64,000 bases of DNA from Aquila chrysaetos chrysaetos (lineage: Eukaryota; Chordata; Aves; Accipitriformes; Accipitridae), in the NCBI RefSeq assembly GCF_900496995.4, contig NC_044029.1:14818001-14882000 (forward strand), given 5' to 3'. Made by a program: the position numbers and the translations under genes. Under the pieces are notes generated by a model. The model saw only the letters and a program-made list of their open reading frames with translations. It was not told where the DNA came from and did not search any database. The first letter of the stretch is position 1. Each line of letters begins with the position of its first letter. Below, one piece after another: positions 1 through 9,764 of this stretch.

Positions 1-305
1 TGCTGCCAACACACAGCCCTCAGTTTCCTTATTAATTGTTAAATAAAATCAGGCTCTTGAGTGACAATTACAGGCATCGCTTCTGAAGGTCTGGGTGCCT
101 CCCTGCAGAAATTGCAATCCTCCTTTTCCCACCAGACTTCCAGAAAGGCGGGAGAAGAGGGGAATCAAGAAAAAAAACCAGAAGAAACCACTCCGACTAC
201 TCAGAGAGGCGTTGCGGTCGCAGCCCAGTTTGAAAGCCTCTGCTGAAACTGAGGATGCTGCGAGAGCTGCTGAGCCCAGGCGTGCTGGTGGCATGGCTCA
301 CCACC

Positions 306-342
306 CAGCTCCCAGTTCCCAGCTCCCAGCTCCCAGTTCCCA
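306..342. repeat. Short minisatellite of CCCAG(C/T)T-type units
   Basis: Alternating AGCTCCC and AGTTCCC heptamers are repeated about five times. This is a local tandem duplication inside KCNMB4 intron 1, with no sign of function. Confidence 0.7.
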
Positions 343-1599
343 TCCCTGCTGGAGACGGCCACAGCGGGGCCGTCGGGCCGTGCTCAGGGACAGCCACGCT
401 GCAACCTCTGCAGCGACGCGGCATCTTCACCCCACGTCAAAAGAGCGTTTTACCAACTACCCCCAGCCCACGTGAAGATGGAGGGAGGTTTAGGGGAAGT
501 CCTGGTGCTTGGACGGCTGGGTGCTCAGGGTGCACCTCTCCGTAACCACGGCCCTCTCCACGGGGAGCCTGGCAGCGGCATTCCCAGGGAAAGGTGAAGT
601 TTGCAAAGCTCCCTCACAGGCCAACGTTTTGTCCACTTCGCCGTCAGGCACCGTCCAGCACTGCAGCTTCATCGCCCATCGCTTCTGAGCGGTGCCAACA
701 ATTTAATCCAAATCCTGTCAGACTCACCGCTTTGCTTCTTGCCCTGCTGATTTTTGTCCCGACCACCCTTCCGAGCCCACAAGCAGCCACAGAAAAAAAA
801 GCAAACCCCTAAACCCCAAGCTTGCAACTTAATCCACCTTCCAAGGGACAGATCCACACCGGTGTAACTATGACTGCAGAGATGTGAGGTTGCACATCCC
901 AAAACTGGACACGCAGGTCTGCTCCCCAGCCCCAGCACGCAGAGCCCTGCATCCTGCTTAGCACGGTCCTTGGCACTGCGCTACAGCCACATCTCGGGCG
1001 CTGAGCTGGAATTTGCTTCTCCAAATACACTCCCGATTTCAGGTTCCTTCGGGGAGAGGGTGGGGGGGGGGGATTCTGCCACATTTTTTATTTTCTGGAA
1101 GCTGCTTAAGAAAATCGCCTCCACACAGGCAGCATGCTGGCAAGGCGGTCTTTAGCCAGTGTGAAAAGAAAAAGGACAAAGCAGAATAACTGCCTTTAAA
1201 GAAAGAAAAAAAGCACAAGTCACGCATTGCCTTCAGACTCTCCTAGTTTGCTAGAAGATGCAACTTGAAAGACGCTTCCCTTCGGTCCGTTTTCATGCGG
1301 GAGATAGAGAAGTTTAAGAATGAAAACAGCACCGAGGAAACTTCTGTTTCAGCACAGCCCTCTCCCCAGCAGCCCCGGCAGCAGCATCTCCATTAAAATT
1401 CCTCCTTGTACTTCGGGGAGCTGCTCTGGGAAGCCCCTCACCCTCCGGGACAGGCAGCGCAACAACATCATCGGTCACCGTCGGGGCGGACAGACCTCCT
1501 CGCCGGCAGCGGGAGTTTCTCCCCGGTTTCCCACCGGCATTCCGGGGCTGCCGGCGGGGCAGAGCGGGGAGGATAATCTAGGGCTGGGGTTCTTTGGGA

Positions 1600-1790
1600 A
1601 AAAATATATACATATAGCGTGCGTGTATGTATATGATGTTGTACTATAGATATAGTCTTGTGCTACGCTGTGCGTAGTGTGTGTGTGTATATATGTGCTG
1701 TATGTATACACACGCCGTATATCCACACGCCATACGTATACGCAGACATACCGCGTATGGTATTTGCGTGTATATACTATATACACGCAC
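1600..1790. repeat. Degenerate TG/CA/TA alternating tract with an 11-bp-arm palindrome
   Basis: This is mostly alternating purine-pyrimidine sequence (TGTGTG, TATATA, CACACG, CGTATA mixtures), an old mixed microsatellite. It ends in a perfect inverted repeat: GCGTGTATATA at 1766-1776, one C, then its reverse complement at 1778-1788. Such sequence can adopt Z-DNA or cruciform structure; that is an inference from composition. Confidence 0.75.
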
Positions 1791-1946
1791 TTTTTGCTGA
1801 GTAACAGCACCGGGGCGTTTTGGAGGGATGCTCCGCCACTTCGCCCACGGAGAAACCCTCGCGGAGGGCGGTTGCGGGGGACGCGGACCCCAACGGCGGG
1901 AGGCGATGAAACGGCACCCGGCACCGGGGGGGTGGTGGGATGGATT

Positions 1947-1963
1947 GGGGGGGGGGGGGGGGG
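1947..1963. repeat. G17 homopolymer
   Basis: Seventeen consecutive G on the plus strand (C on the KCNMB4 sense strand) in the first 100 bp of KCNMB4 intron 1. The length is probably unstable and prone to sequencing error. Confidence 0.9.
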
Positions 1964-2003
1964 AGGCTTTGCCCTGCGGGACCAAGCCCCGATTTGGGGA
2001 GCC

Positions 2004-2021
2004 GGGGGGGGGGGGGGGGGG
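2004..2021. repeat. G18 homopolymer next to the KCNMB4 splice donor
   Basis: Eighteen consecutive G on the plus strand. On the gene's sense strand the intron starts GTGAGAT and then runs into 18 C, so the homopolymer begins only eight bases into the intron. Confidence 0.9.
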
Positions 2022-2028
2022 ATCTCAC

Positions 2029-2367
2029 CTTGGGGTTGGTGCGGAGCTGTCGTTCGTCCTCATGGAGCAGAGCGGGGGCTGAGGAGCGGGAGGTACGGAC
2101 CAGGACCTGGAGGCAGGGGTAGCGGGCTGTCCCTCGGCAGGCTGTCCCGCAGGAGAAGGTACAAAAAAACCGTTCCCCGAGCTGCCGCACCGCCAGCACC
2201 GTGCAATTAGCGGAGCTGCCGCCCCCCCGCTCCTGCAAAGCCGGCCGTAACCAGCAACAACCCAAACCCAAGAGGGACAACAACCCGGCGGCGATAAGGA
2301 GAAAACCCAACCGCATGCTCTTATCCTCCGCCTCGGTATATTCGGAAATCGCCCGGCTCCTCGCCAT
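2029..2367 (-). CDS. KCNMB4: KCNMB4 coding exon 1: BK channel beta-4 subunit, N-terminal 113 residues
   Basis: This encodes the first half of the regulatory beta-4 subunit of the large-conductance calcium- and voltage-activated potassium channel (Slo1/KCNMA1), a two-pass plasma-membrane protein typical of neurons. The start ATG at 2367 has a good Kozak context (G at -3 and +4). Visible features are the family signature EYTEAEDKS (residues 9-17), a first membrane helix at about 20-40, and the start of the extracellular loop. The loop has an N-glycosylation sequon NCT at 54-56 and cysteines at 55, 69, 73, 77 and 85, spaced as in mammalian beta-4. The exon ends in NPK, directly before a GTGAGA donor, as expected for this family. 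The loop, the second helix and the C-terminus lie off the left edge. Oddities are a GGGSS insert-like stretch at 48-52 and loss of the second sequon found in mammals. KCNMB1-3 are less likely because the N-terminus matches beta-4. Confidence 0.95.
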
Positions 2368-2540
2368 CGCCCGCCTGCCGCTGGCATTCGCCGCCGGGGA
2401 GTCGCTGCCATCGGCTAAAGCTTCCCCGCCTCCCTTCCCCGCCTCCTCCGGGGATGGGGGGGGGGGAGATAGGAGCGAGCATCCCCCCCTCTAATAAAAA
2501 AAAAAAAAAAATTAAAAAAATGCAAATGGCAACTCGGGTG
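2368..2540 (-). promoter_or_regulatory. KCNMB4: KCNMB4 core promoter / 5' UTR region with GC boxes and an octamer
   Basis: Upstream of the start codon on the minus strand are two GGCGGGG GC boxes (plus-strand CCCCGCC at 2424-2430 and 2437-2443) and no convincing TATA box. An octamer element (ATGCAAAT at 2520-2527, read as ATTTGCAT on the minus strand) lies about 150 bp upstream, beside an A-rich tract (2495-2519). This is typical of a CpG-island promoter of a neuronal gene. The transcription start is not determined. The elements are seen; factor binding is inferred. Confidence 0.6.
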
Positions 2541-2674
2541 ACCTAATTCAGGTCCCTCCGGGGAGGCGGGGGTTGGAAGGGACAGCTTGCGAGGGGATTA
2601 TCTAGCCTGGGAGATTTGCTGTGGGGAGGGCTAGTCCGGATTAATAGCGGGTATCGGGCAAGGTGCAATATTTT

Positions 2675-2753
2675 GGGGGGGTGGGGGGGCGGGGGGGGGC
2701 CGCAACGCGCCCTTTGGGCGCGTTGCGGCCCCCCCCCGCCCCCCCACCCCCCC
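2675..2753. repeat. Perfect inverted repeat, 38-bp arms, 3-nt loop
   Basis: The left arm 2675-2712 is exactly complementary to the right arm 2716-2753 around a TTT loop. The pattern from the outside inwards is G7-T-G7-C-G9, then CCGCAACGCGCCC, then TTT. The inner 13 bp of each arm is mixed sequence, so this is a true foldback and not just a G tract facing a C tract. It lies about 310 bp upstream of the KCNMB4 start codon. Confidence 0.95.
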
Positions 2754-4479
2754 CTTAAACCAACATGGGGTAGCAACCCCCAAAATCACTCTCAGTACCC
2801 CCCATGTGCCAAAATCTGCGAGGGCTCTACGCGTAGGCGTAGAGTCAGACCCGAAATTAAAAGAAATTAAATAGCTGGGAAGGAGGGAGCAGCTGCTCGT
2901 TTCACCTTGTTAACCGAGAAGGGAAATAACGGGAGTTATTCCGCCTCAACGTGACTTTCGGGGGGTGAGGGGTTAAGTGTTCTGCTCTGGCCAGCCCCAA
3001 ATCCACCATCTGCACAGCGGGGGCAGACCCAGCCTCTTTCATAAGTAAGCGAGATGAGAGCTGTCAAAATGTTTTATGTCGGAATTGCCTTCAACAGGAA
3101 GGTATTGACCTATGAAAGGCTGCCCGAAGAAGTGCCCTCTTCAAAGGAGGGCTGCAGAAAAGCAGTCGCTCCAAGAAAATACACTTATTTTGCACATAAA
3201 ATTTGGTTATTACCCAGCGTTGCCCACTGTGGCCACACAACAGAACAAGCTCTTCGGTGCCCGAGTGCCATAAAACAATAGTTATATTTTTATTCTGTAA
3301 TAGGCAATTAGGTAGAACAAAATATGACAGTTTTGGAGCTGACAGCTGAACCTGATGATACAGCAGACAAGAAGGTGCAGAAAGAATAGAAAAATAAATA
3401 CGGGAACTAGCACGTTCCTCTGGCCACCTTTTTCAATCACTTTCCCACTGCAGAGTGCGACATCAAACTTTTAAAAATGAAGTTGATCCATAGGTTCTCC
3501 AAATGGACTACTGAGCAAGGTTTGGCAGGAAGGCTATTAAGAATCCACGCTGTGACATGAATATAAATGGATGCAAATATCGTCCTTGGTTGCACCAGTA
3601 CGCTACCACGCTGCCCTCAGGCCAGCTGCTCTGTAGTAGCCTTTCCTAATACCAAAGGGTTTCAGAAAAAGTATGCCAGCTCTAAGCCTGGGATTATTTT
3701 TATTTTTATTTTACTTAAACTTGCAATAGGTTTCTGTACTAGAAACCAAACTCATCTTGGTTAGTCCTTGGTTCTGTTCACGCATTCCCATCAGTCAGGC
3801 TTTGCTGCCAGCGCTTGCGGTGACAGCAGTCTCTCATGGTGGGGATGGCTGCGTAGCGCTTTTGTATTATAAAAAATGAATTTTTAATCAGGTCGATTTG
3901 TTGTCTGCCACCTGAAGGGAGGCTCCAGCCCTGCTTTCCCAGTTCAGATCGGCTCCGACTTCTCATCTTACCTTCCGAACAGCTGGCGCTGAGTCTCCCT
4001 GCCCTCAGTACTCGGCTCAATTCCTTGCTGTCCCCTGTACATAAATGCTGTCAGCTGAAAATTAAAGGCAACAGCTCAGGGGGTGGCACAGTAACCTTGA
4101 GAGTTAGTCCTCCTCCGTGCATCCAAGCCCTGCATCACCCGTAGTCGGAGGAGGTGCTGAGGCTGTATTTTAACAGGGAACGGCGTTTAACATTCACCAG
4201 GTAACCTCAGCGGTTTTGAAGTTCTGCACAATAACTCAGTCAGGACTCAAAGTCTATTTGGATCAGTTGGAAATGAAAAAAGACCATCGATGCCCTATTT
4301 TTAAGAGAGTAAAGCCAGGTACTAGGGGCGCATTGTGAAGATTTTAGCTCTGCTGTCACCTGCTGAGGGCAGGAGCGGGGATGCTGCTTCCACCACCACG
4401 GGCTGCGGCAGGGCCGAGAAAGCCAGCGTATGAAGGTAAATGGAATTTTCAACAACAGGAAAAGAGGTTGCTACCTGCT
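2754..4479. other. Intergenic sequence, no gene seen
   Basis: Mostly unique sequence of mixed composition between the KCNMB4 promoter and the first CpG islet. It contains a small inverted repeat (CTCTACGC at 2825-2832, GTAG, GCGTAGAG at 2837-2844). No conserved coding frame, RNA gene or recognisable transposable element was seen. Confidence 0.6.
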
Positions 4480-4735
4480 TTTTTCGGGCCCTTCCTTGCC
4501 CCGCGGCGAGGATGCCTCCTCCTCGGTCGCGTACGTCGAGGCTGGAGGGGCCGTGGCGGGGGTCCCCGTTTTCTTGCCGAAATCCAGCGGCGGTCCTCGT
4601 GATGACGTCGATCGTGGAGCTGCCTCGCGCCGTCTTCTGCCAAAAGTGCCGGCAACGAACCGCCTTTTCGAACAGCAAACGTACGTATACGCGGTAAGAA
4701 AATGCCTTTTTGAAAGCAATACCGCGAGAGCCACC
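4480..4735. promoter_or_regulatory. Orphan CpG-dense islet in the KCNMB4-CNOT2 intergenic region
   Basis: About 30 CpG dinucleotides occur in roughly 240 bp (for example near 4499-4507, 4535-4550, 4613-4645 and 4680-4695), set in CpG-poor flanks. It contains a CRE-like TGACGTCG (4613-4620). On the plus strand there is a good splice donor, GCG followed by GTAAGA at 4694. This resembles a small unmethylated promoter, enhancer islet or first exon of a non-coding transcript. No protein is recognisable in any frame. Confidence 0.5.
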
Positions 4736-7700
4736 AGAAAGTAAATTGGCCTTCAAAGGGAGGGAGAGCGTAGCCGGCTGGTAGAAACCCACCTGGGGCA
4801 GGGGAACAACCAAAGCAGCCCTTTTGTCCAAAAAAGGAGCTGTAGAGAAGGCTGAAGGGTTCCCGCAGAATTTCGTCGATGTTCTGGGCTGCCTGCCTTC
4901 CCTTCGCTCCTCATCAGGAGGGTTTTACAGGTGATGCAGGATGGTGCAATGGTGAAAATGGGCCACTTCACTGGGTTGTTTGTTAAACCAGAGGGAGTTC
5001 AAAGAAGAGATTTGGCAGAAAATTATTTTGGCAGCTTCAGCAGGAAAATCCTGACGTATACCCATGTCCCATATTGGCACGTTAGTACCGACAAGGGAAT
5101 ATGAAGTGCAAACGATAAACTGAAGTCCAGGGAAATAACATGCGAGCTTGGTTAGCACTGCTAATACTGAAGTGGGTTGGATCAGTAATATTCAAAACTA
5201 TTGTTCGATGTGCTTTAACATTACTTTCAAAAAAATAAAGTTTAACTCCAACAGTAAAGCCGTTTTAAAAGGTAAACTTACTGAAGTAATTCAACTCACA
5301 ATTTCAAAGTAAGTCAGCCAGCTGCATTTCCTCAAGCCTTTTAAACATACTAGAAGCTTTCAGATTTGTGGAAATGAGAGCATGCACACTTATCAGAGGA
5401 GAGAAACGAAAACAGCCACACCATTTTAATTCTCATACTATAGGAAAATAAAAGCATCAGTTGGCAATCCAGACTAACGGTTTAGCCCAATCTGCATTCT
5501 TTACCAGAATTCAACTAGCCCCATTTTTAGGCAGTGGCAAATTTTGAGGAATACGATGAAAGGGTACGGTATTTGAAAATTAAGCACGCTCAGAAATTTT
5601 GCTTTAATAGAAGCAATTGCTATATTTAGGATCTCAAATCAAAAGCACTGTCTAGCTACCTCATGCTTAGGATGACAACTGTGCATTCAGTGGCTCTTCT
5701 CGAGTGTGACAGATAGCAATCAAATGTTCTTTTTTGTTTCAGTCAACAACCAGCCATGGAAGTACTTTCAATCAGAAGTTACGGGGAATTAATAAAAAAA
5801 AAAAAAAAAAATTAAAGTATGTTCCTTTTAGGTGACAAATATCTTTAAAACAATGTTATTTTGAAACTGAACACCCTTCTTCAATAAGCCAGGGCCACCT
5901 GCGAGCCCCAAAGACCTCTACACCTTCTAGCACTGCTTAGGTGACAGCAAAGAGAGTTTCTGGTCTCTTTACGGTCAACAAAAAGAGCCCCGCAGCATTC
6001 TGCAAACAATTTTGCATCTGACTACAACACACAAGTTCTTACTTTGGGTACATTCTCAATGTATTTTTTTCATGGAAACTGTACAAAAAATACTGGCTTA
6101 GGGATAATGAGCATTTCAGGCACGACGCGCAGCGAAGCGACAGGATTATACATCTTTGTACCGCAGAGATGTCACGTCCGTGACGGAGCGGTGCGGTCAG
6201 TCGTGAATCCCGACACACACGCAGCCGACGCGTTATCGGAGGTCACAGGCATGTGCAAAGCCGTCTTACCCAACACGACTACCTGCAGGCTTCCCCGGAT
6301 TACCTGGGCTGTCAATTAGATTAATCAAGCCCACGAAGGTTCTCATGCACTTAAGTATTTGTGGCACGAGGTACTAAGGCAGAGAAGTGGGTGGGGTTTT
6401 GGTTTTATTTTCATTTTTAAACACCCAGGTGGAGTGTCCTTACCTCCTTCCTCCATGACTCCCTGGTACCCTCGATTTTCCACAAGCAGGGTGGTTTAAC
6501 TGTTAAAATAACGGCTGCAAGTGTTTTCTGCAATACTAGGGATATTCAAGTGGGTGTAAGCCATTTTAACACTGGAAATCCAGCATAGTACATTTCCAGA
6601 GAAACTGGAGCCAACTACTCAATAAAGATTCATAAACACTATGCAATAAGGAGCAATACACACGACAGTGCGTCAAACAGGCCAGAAATAGGAATACTTC
6701 TCCTTGTTTCTAAGAACACCGGGTTTACTACTCAGAACTTACCTTGCACGTTGTTGTACAACACTGTAATTACAGAGGGAAAAAACCCACCTCAAATAAA
6801 TATATTTTTAAAATTGCATTCTACTCTCTCCCCTTATTCATAGTGTTAGTGGAACGTAAAAACATATTAAATAAGCCTCAGACCTTAATTGTCAGTGTTA
6901 AAAATCTCCAGGTCAATTTAGTTGCCAGTTTGCCACGTGTGTAAATATGTAAATGAGGGCTGAGGTTTTCTTCCTTTTAGAAAAAGAGGCAGTTTGGGTT
7001 TTTTTCAATTTTTTTAATTAACGTGGTATCAGCTAAGAAGTGTGTCCAATTTTACACCTTGTTTTCTGTTTAAACCTGCTTCTCCTGCTTCAGCCTAGAG
7101 TGTAACGTGAAATTAAGCCACAGATTTTAAAGGCTCCATATATGCTGCTTTAATCGACAAACAAGAGCCAGACTGTTCTTCCCCTTGGAAGGAGCAAAGC
7201 ACCAGTTCCCTGCTCACAGGTGAGAAGTTTGCTAAAATCAAGCATCTTGCATTTTTGAAGTATCGTGCAGTTGAATACAACTGTATCATCAAAGCAACTT
7301 CCTGGAAAACTTAGGTCCCCAATTTCAGCTTAATTGTTTTTAAAGTACCATAGGTATTTAGTAGTATAAGATACCATTTTTAATGTAACTTATCTTGCTC
7401 CCTTTAATCATGTCTGCTGTTCATTTCCATGAGATTGGCTATGCAGATGAAAAATGACGTTTAAAAAACCCAAGCCCATAGAATAAGAAATAATCACATT
7501 TGATTTGAAGATGTAAACATCATTTCAGGAATCCTTAAAAAAAATAAACACAAAGATCACAGTGGACCTCTGACAGTAAAAAAATGTAACATTAATTGTG
7601 GAGTGAGAAAGATGCTTTTGAAAATAATTCTTTTTAAAATTTATGTTTGAATAGTCAAATATATGTTTGTATCTGCTCTGATTTCAGAAAAAGAAAAAGC

Positions 7701-8614
7701 TACCATCTTTTTCAGCTGTGTTAGCCATCATCTGGATTATAACCATCCTCTTCTTTCAAGTTGAGAAAGCAGTTTGCTTTAATAATAAAAGAATTATAAT
7801 CAATAGGCTTATATTTTTATGTCTACCACCTTAAAACAGGTATAAAAAAAGTGTAGAAATTAAAATTGCTATACACCTGATACAGAACCACACCAATGCC
7901 ACTAATGGTCCAATTTCCAAGCATAATTCAATACATACCAACAAGCTGGTTTTGCACTACACAGAAAAACAGGTCGAAACCCAAAAATAAAACCCCACAA
8001 TTCACTGACATGCATTTCACTCTTTTCTTGCTTTGGTAGTTTCAGGTATTTTGAAATGGTTTCCATCACCAGAGGCAACTCAATGCAAAGTGGCAGTCAC
8101 ATCAAGATGAAGAAAACTATCCAAACGGTTCAGGTTTTTCTTCTTCCACCCTAGAGAACAGTTGTAATTTTCAGAACCAGTGTATACTCACGTTTCTTTG
8201 CAGCTGGAAGTGCAAGTAGTAGTGATCATCAAATGAAATGTATTTCTGTTTTAAGTGGGAAAATACCAACCTGGAACTAAGCTATGATCAGTTCTAAACC
8301 AAGGTTCTTCCAAGTGTTCCTTCTGTGATGAATTCTTGAAGCATCTTTCTGTCATTCGAAATGTTACCCACCCGCCTTCCTAAAAATGATTTGCTATTTG
8401 CTATTACAGAGAGGGGATCTGAAACCAAGGTTAACCAAACTTTTTGGCTGTGGAAAAGAATATAAAACTCTCTTATAAATTTACTTGTCAGCAGCAAAAA
8501 GACTCTTCAAGTGTCTTAACCACTGTACAGCTCGATACTTTTAATACTTCAACTTTTTTTTTTTCCATTTTTCATTGTTGAAGAAATAATTTCACAATCT
8601 CAAATCAAAGTCAA
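4736..8614. other. Intergenic sequence between the first CpG islet and the CNOT2 3' end
   Basis: AT-rich unique sequence with an A-rich run (about 5791-5811) and the second CpG cluster (6121-6255, listed separately). No coding frame matches a known family, and no tRNA, snoRNA or intact transposable element was recognised. Confidence 0.55.
6121..6255. promoter_or_regulatory. Second small CpG cluster with a GTCACG/CGTGAC palindrome
   Basis: A dense group of CpGs in otherwise AT-rich DNA. It includes an inverted repeat with GTCACG at 6171-6176, TC, and CGTGAC at 6179-6184. It might be a regulatory islet; no gene can be assigned. Confidence 0.35.
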
Positions 8615-8640
8615 CACTGCAGTGAGGAGAGCTTTTCTAC

Positions 8641-8646
8641 TTTATT
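8641..8646 (-). terminator. CNOT2: Candidate distal polyadenylation signal of CNOT2 (AATAAA)
   Basis: TTTATT on the plus strand is AATAAA on the minus strand. A T/G-rich element follows 20-50 nt downstream on the minus strand, as expected for a cleavage site. Confidence 0.5.
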
Positions 8647-8986
8647 ACAAAGAGAAGAAGCCTTTATGTGGTCAGAAAATACAAGATTGATCTTTTTTTT
8701 TTTCTCTTCCTATGAAACGCTGCTGTTCAAACAGCCAGAGTGAATTGTCTCAGTTCACTTCTTTAAGTCCCATCACATTCACTTGGGTATGGATGTCCTT
8801 GGCTGCTGAAAATCTGGCCCTTTAGTGCACAGGGCGACAAAGTAGTCCCCTGACCAGCAGTTCCAGAATGTCCCGTTTTCATATATTGCATCCATGCACA
8901 CCTCCTAAAAATGAGGTACAGCAGGGCAAACATTTTCCAAAATAGATGTCATATATATAATATATACACATTCGTACATACATACC

Positions 8987-8992
8987 TTTATT
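8987..8992 (-). terminator. CNOT2: Candidate proximal polyadenylation signal of CNOT2 (AATAAA)
   Basis: AATAAA on the minus strand followed by a GTATGTATGT-type GT-rich stretch, a good downstream element. A second hexamer lies at 9034-9029. Use of either would give a 3' UTR of about 0.65-0.7 kb. Confidence 0.4.
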
Positions 8993-9677
8993 CATGTGAT
9001 GTCCAAAAATTTAAAAAAAATGTACACATTTATTACAAAATCGTAACAAAGACTGGACAGTGTTTTGCTCATTCTGGAAAGATGAAGCTCAGTAATACAC
9101 AACTCTGGAAACTAACCAGAGACTGTGGCAATATCTTTCTTCTAAACAGTCAAATATTCTTGCATTAAGCTTGGCTTAAACTGCCTTTCAAAAACAGAAG
9201 GGGAAGTAAAATGAAGGAAGCAAACCTTGCTCATCTTTCCAAATGAAATACGAGAAGGATCTTCACATAAAAATGCACAAACATTTTTTATTACCAATAG
9301 TGCTACAATGAACAATGCAAATTTTGTTGTCTCATTTTTTGTCTTTTTTCTTTTTTTTTTGTTTTTACATTTTGGAAAACTAAGTGGTAAACTTTTGTCA
9401 GTGTACTCGCTTGTCTTTACAGACCCAAGCTTGTCTGCTGGCAAAAAATAGAACAAAAACAAAAATTCAGACCCTGCTCAAACTAAAGAAAAACAATTAC
9501 AAATTTAGTTGTTGGGCAGCACATAATTAGTAAGGCAGGACCTCAAATGGTGACCCTTCGCATGAGCCAATTGCCAGATCCTCAAGGAATTAAAACCAGG
9601 ATGCCTGAGCCACATCAGTTCTGCAGTTATGTTGAGTATTGTGCTGAGACAGCCATACCCCAAGAAAAGGGAAGTCT

Positions 9678-9764
9678 TTAGAAGGCTTGCTGAGCAGGGT
9701 TGTAGTTGAAGGTTGATGGCAGATGAGGCCTTTCTTCTAATTTGTCATATTCCAGATGGAACTC
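9678..9764 (-). CDS. CNOT2: CNOT2 coding exon 15 (last), residues ~513-540 and stop
   Basis: The exon begins with EFHLEYDKLEERPHLPSTFN after a TTGTAG acceptor and ends with QQAF and TAA at 9680-9678. This is the end of the NOT box and the conserved C-terminal tail of CNOT2. The pyrimidine tract of the acceptor is an unusually long T21 run (A9773-9793 on the plus strand). Phase 0 matches the preceding exon. Confidence 0.97.
   Translation of the reverse strand, partial: EFHLEYDKLEERPHLPSTFNYNPAQQAF

Larger units (their letters stand above)
1..2028 (-). other. KCNMB4: Start of KCNMB4 intron 1 (continues off the left edge)
   Basis: This stretch follows the GT donor of KCNMB4 exon 1 at 2028/2027. 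I see no second KCNMB4 exon: no frame carries the conserved region after the NPK junction. The leftmost 1.5 kb is moderately GC-rich unique sequence. It includes a short minisatellite-like run of AGCTCCCAGTTCCC-type units near 306-342. Towards the exon lie the alternating purine-pyrimidine tract (1600-1790) and two long G runs. Open frames here are GC-driven and look like no known protein. Confidence 0.75.
8615..9677 (-). other. CNOT2: CNOT2 3' UTR
   Basis: This sequence follows the CNOT2 stop codon (9678-9680) on the minus strand. The likely end is near 8615-8630, just past an AATAAA at 8646-8641 that is followed by GT-rich sequence. This gives about 1.05 kb, a reasonable size for this gene. 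Other AATAAA hexamers at 9292-9287, 9034-9029 and 8992-8987 could produce shorter transcripts. The 3' end is inferred from signals only. Confidence 0.6.

Noticed and set aside
1777..2028. Continuation of the KCNMB4 exon 1 reading frame past 2029 into a proline-rich tail
   Set aside because: The frame crosses a good GTGAGA donor and is then made mostly of the poly-C run. The homologous protein leaves the exon at NPK, so this part is intron.
2025..2411. 128-codon arginine/proline-rich frame on the minus strand
   Set aside because: It is the out-of-frame shadow of KCNMB4 exon 1. Only its upstream ATG is of interest and is reported as a possible uORF.
2543..2870. Gly/Pro-rich open frames on both strands around 2.7 kb
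   Set aside because: They are the translated arms of the G/C-tract inverted repeat and match no protein.
4430..4744. Several overlapping 70-170-codon frames on both strands near 4.5 kb
   Set aside because: Open frames on both strands at once are expected in a GC-rich, stop-poor islet. None resembles a known family or shows a conserved motif.
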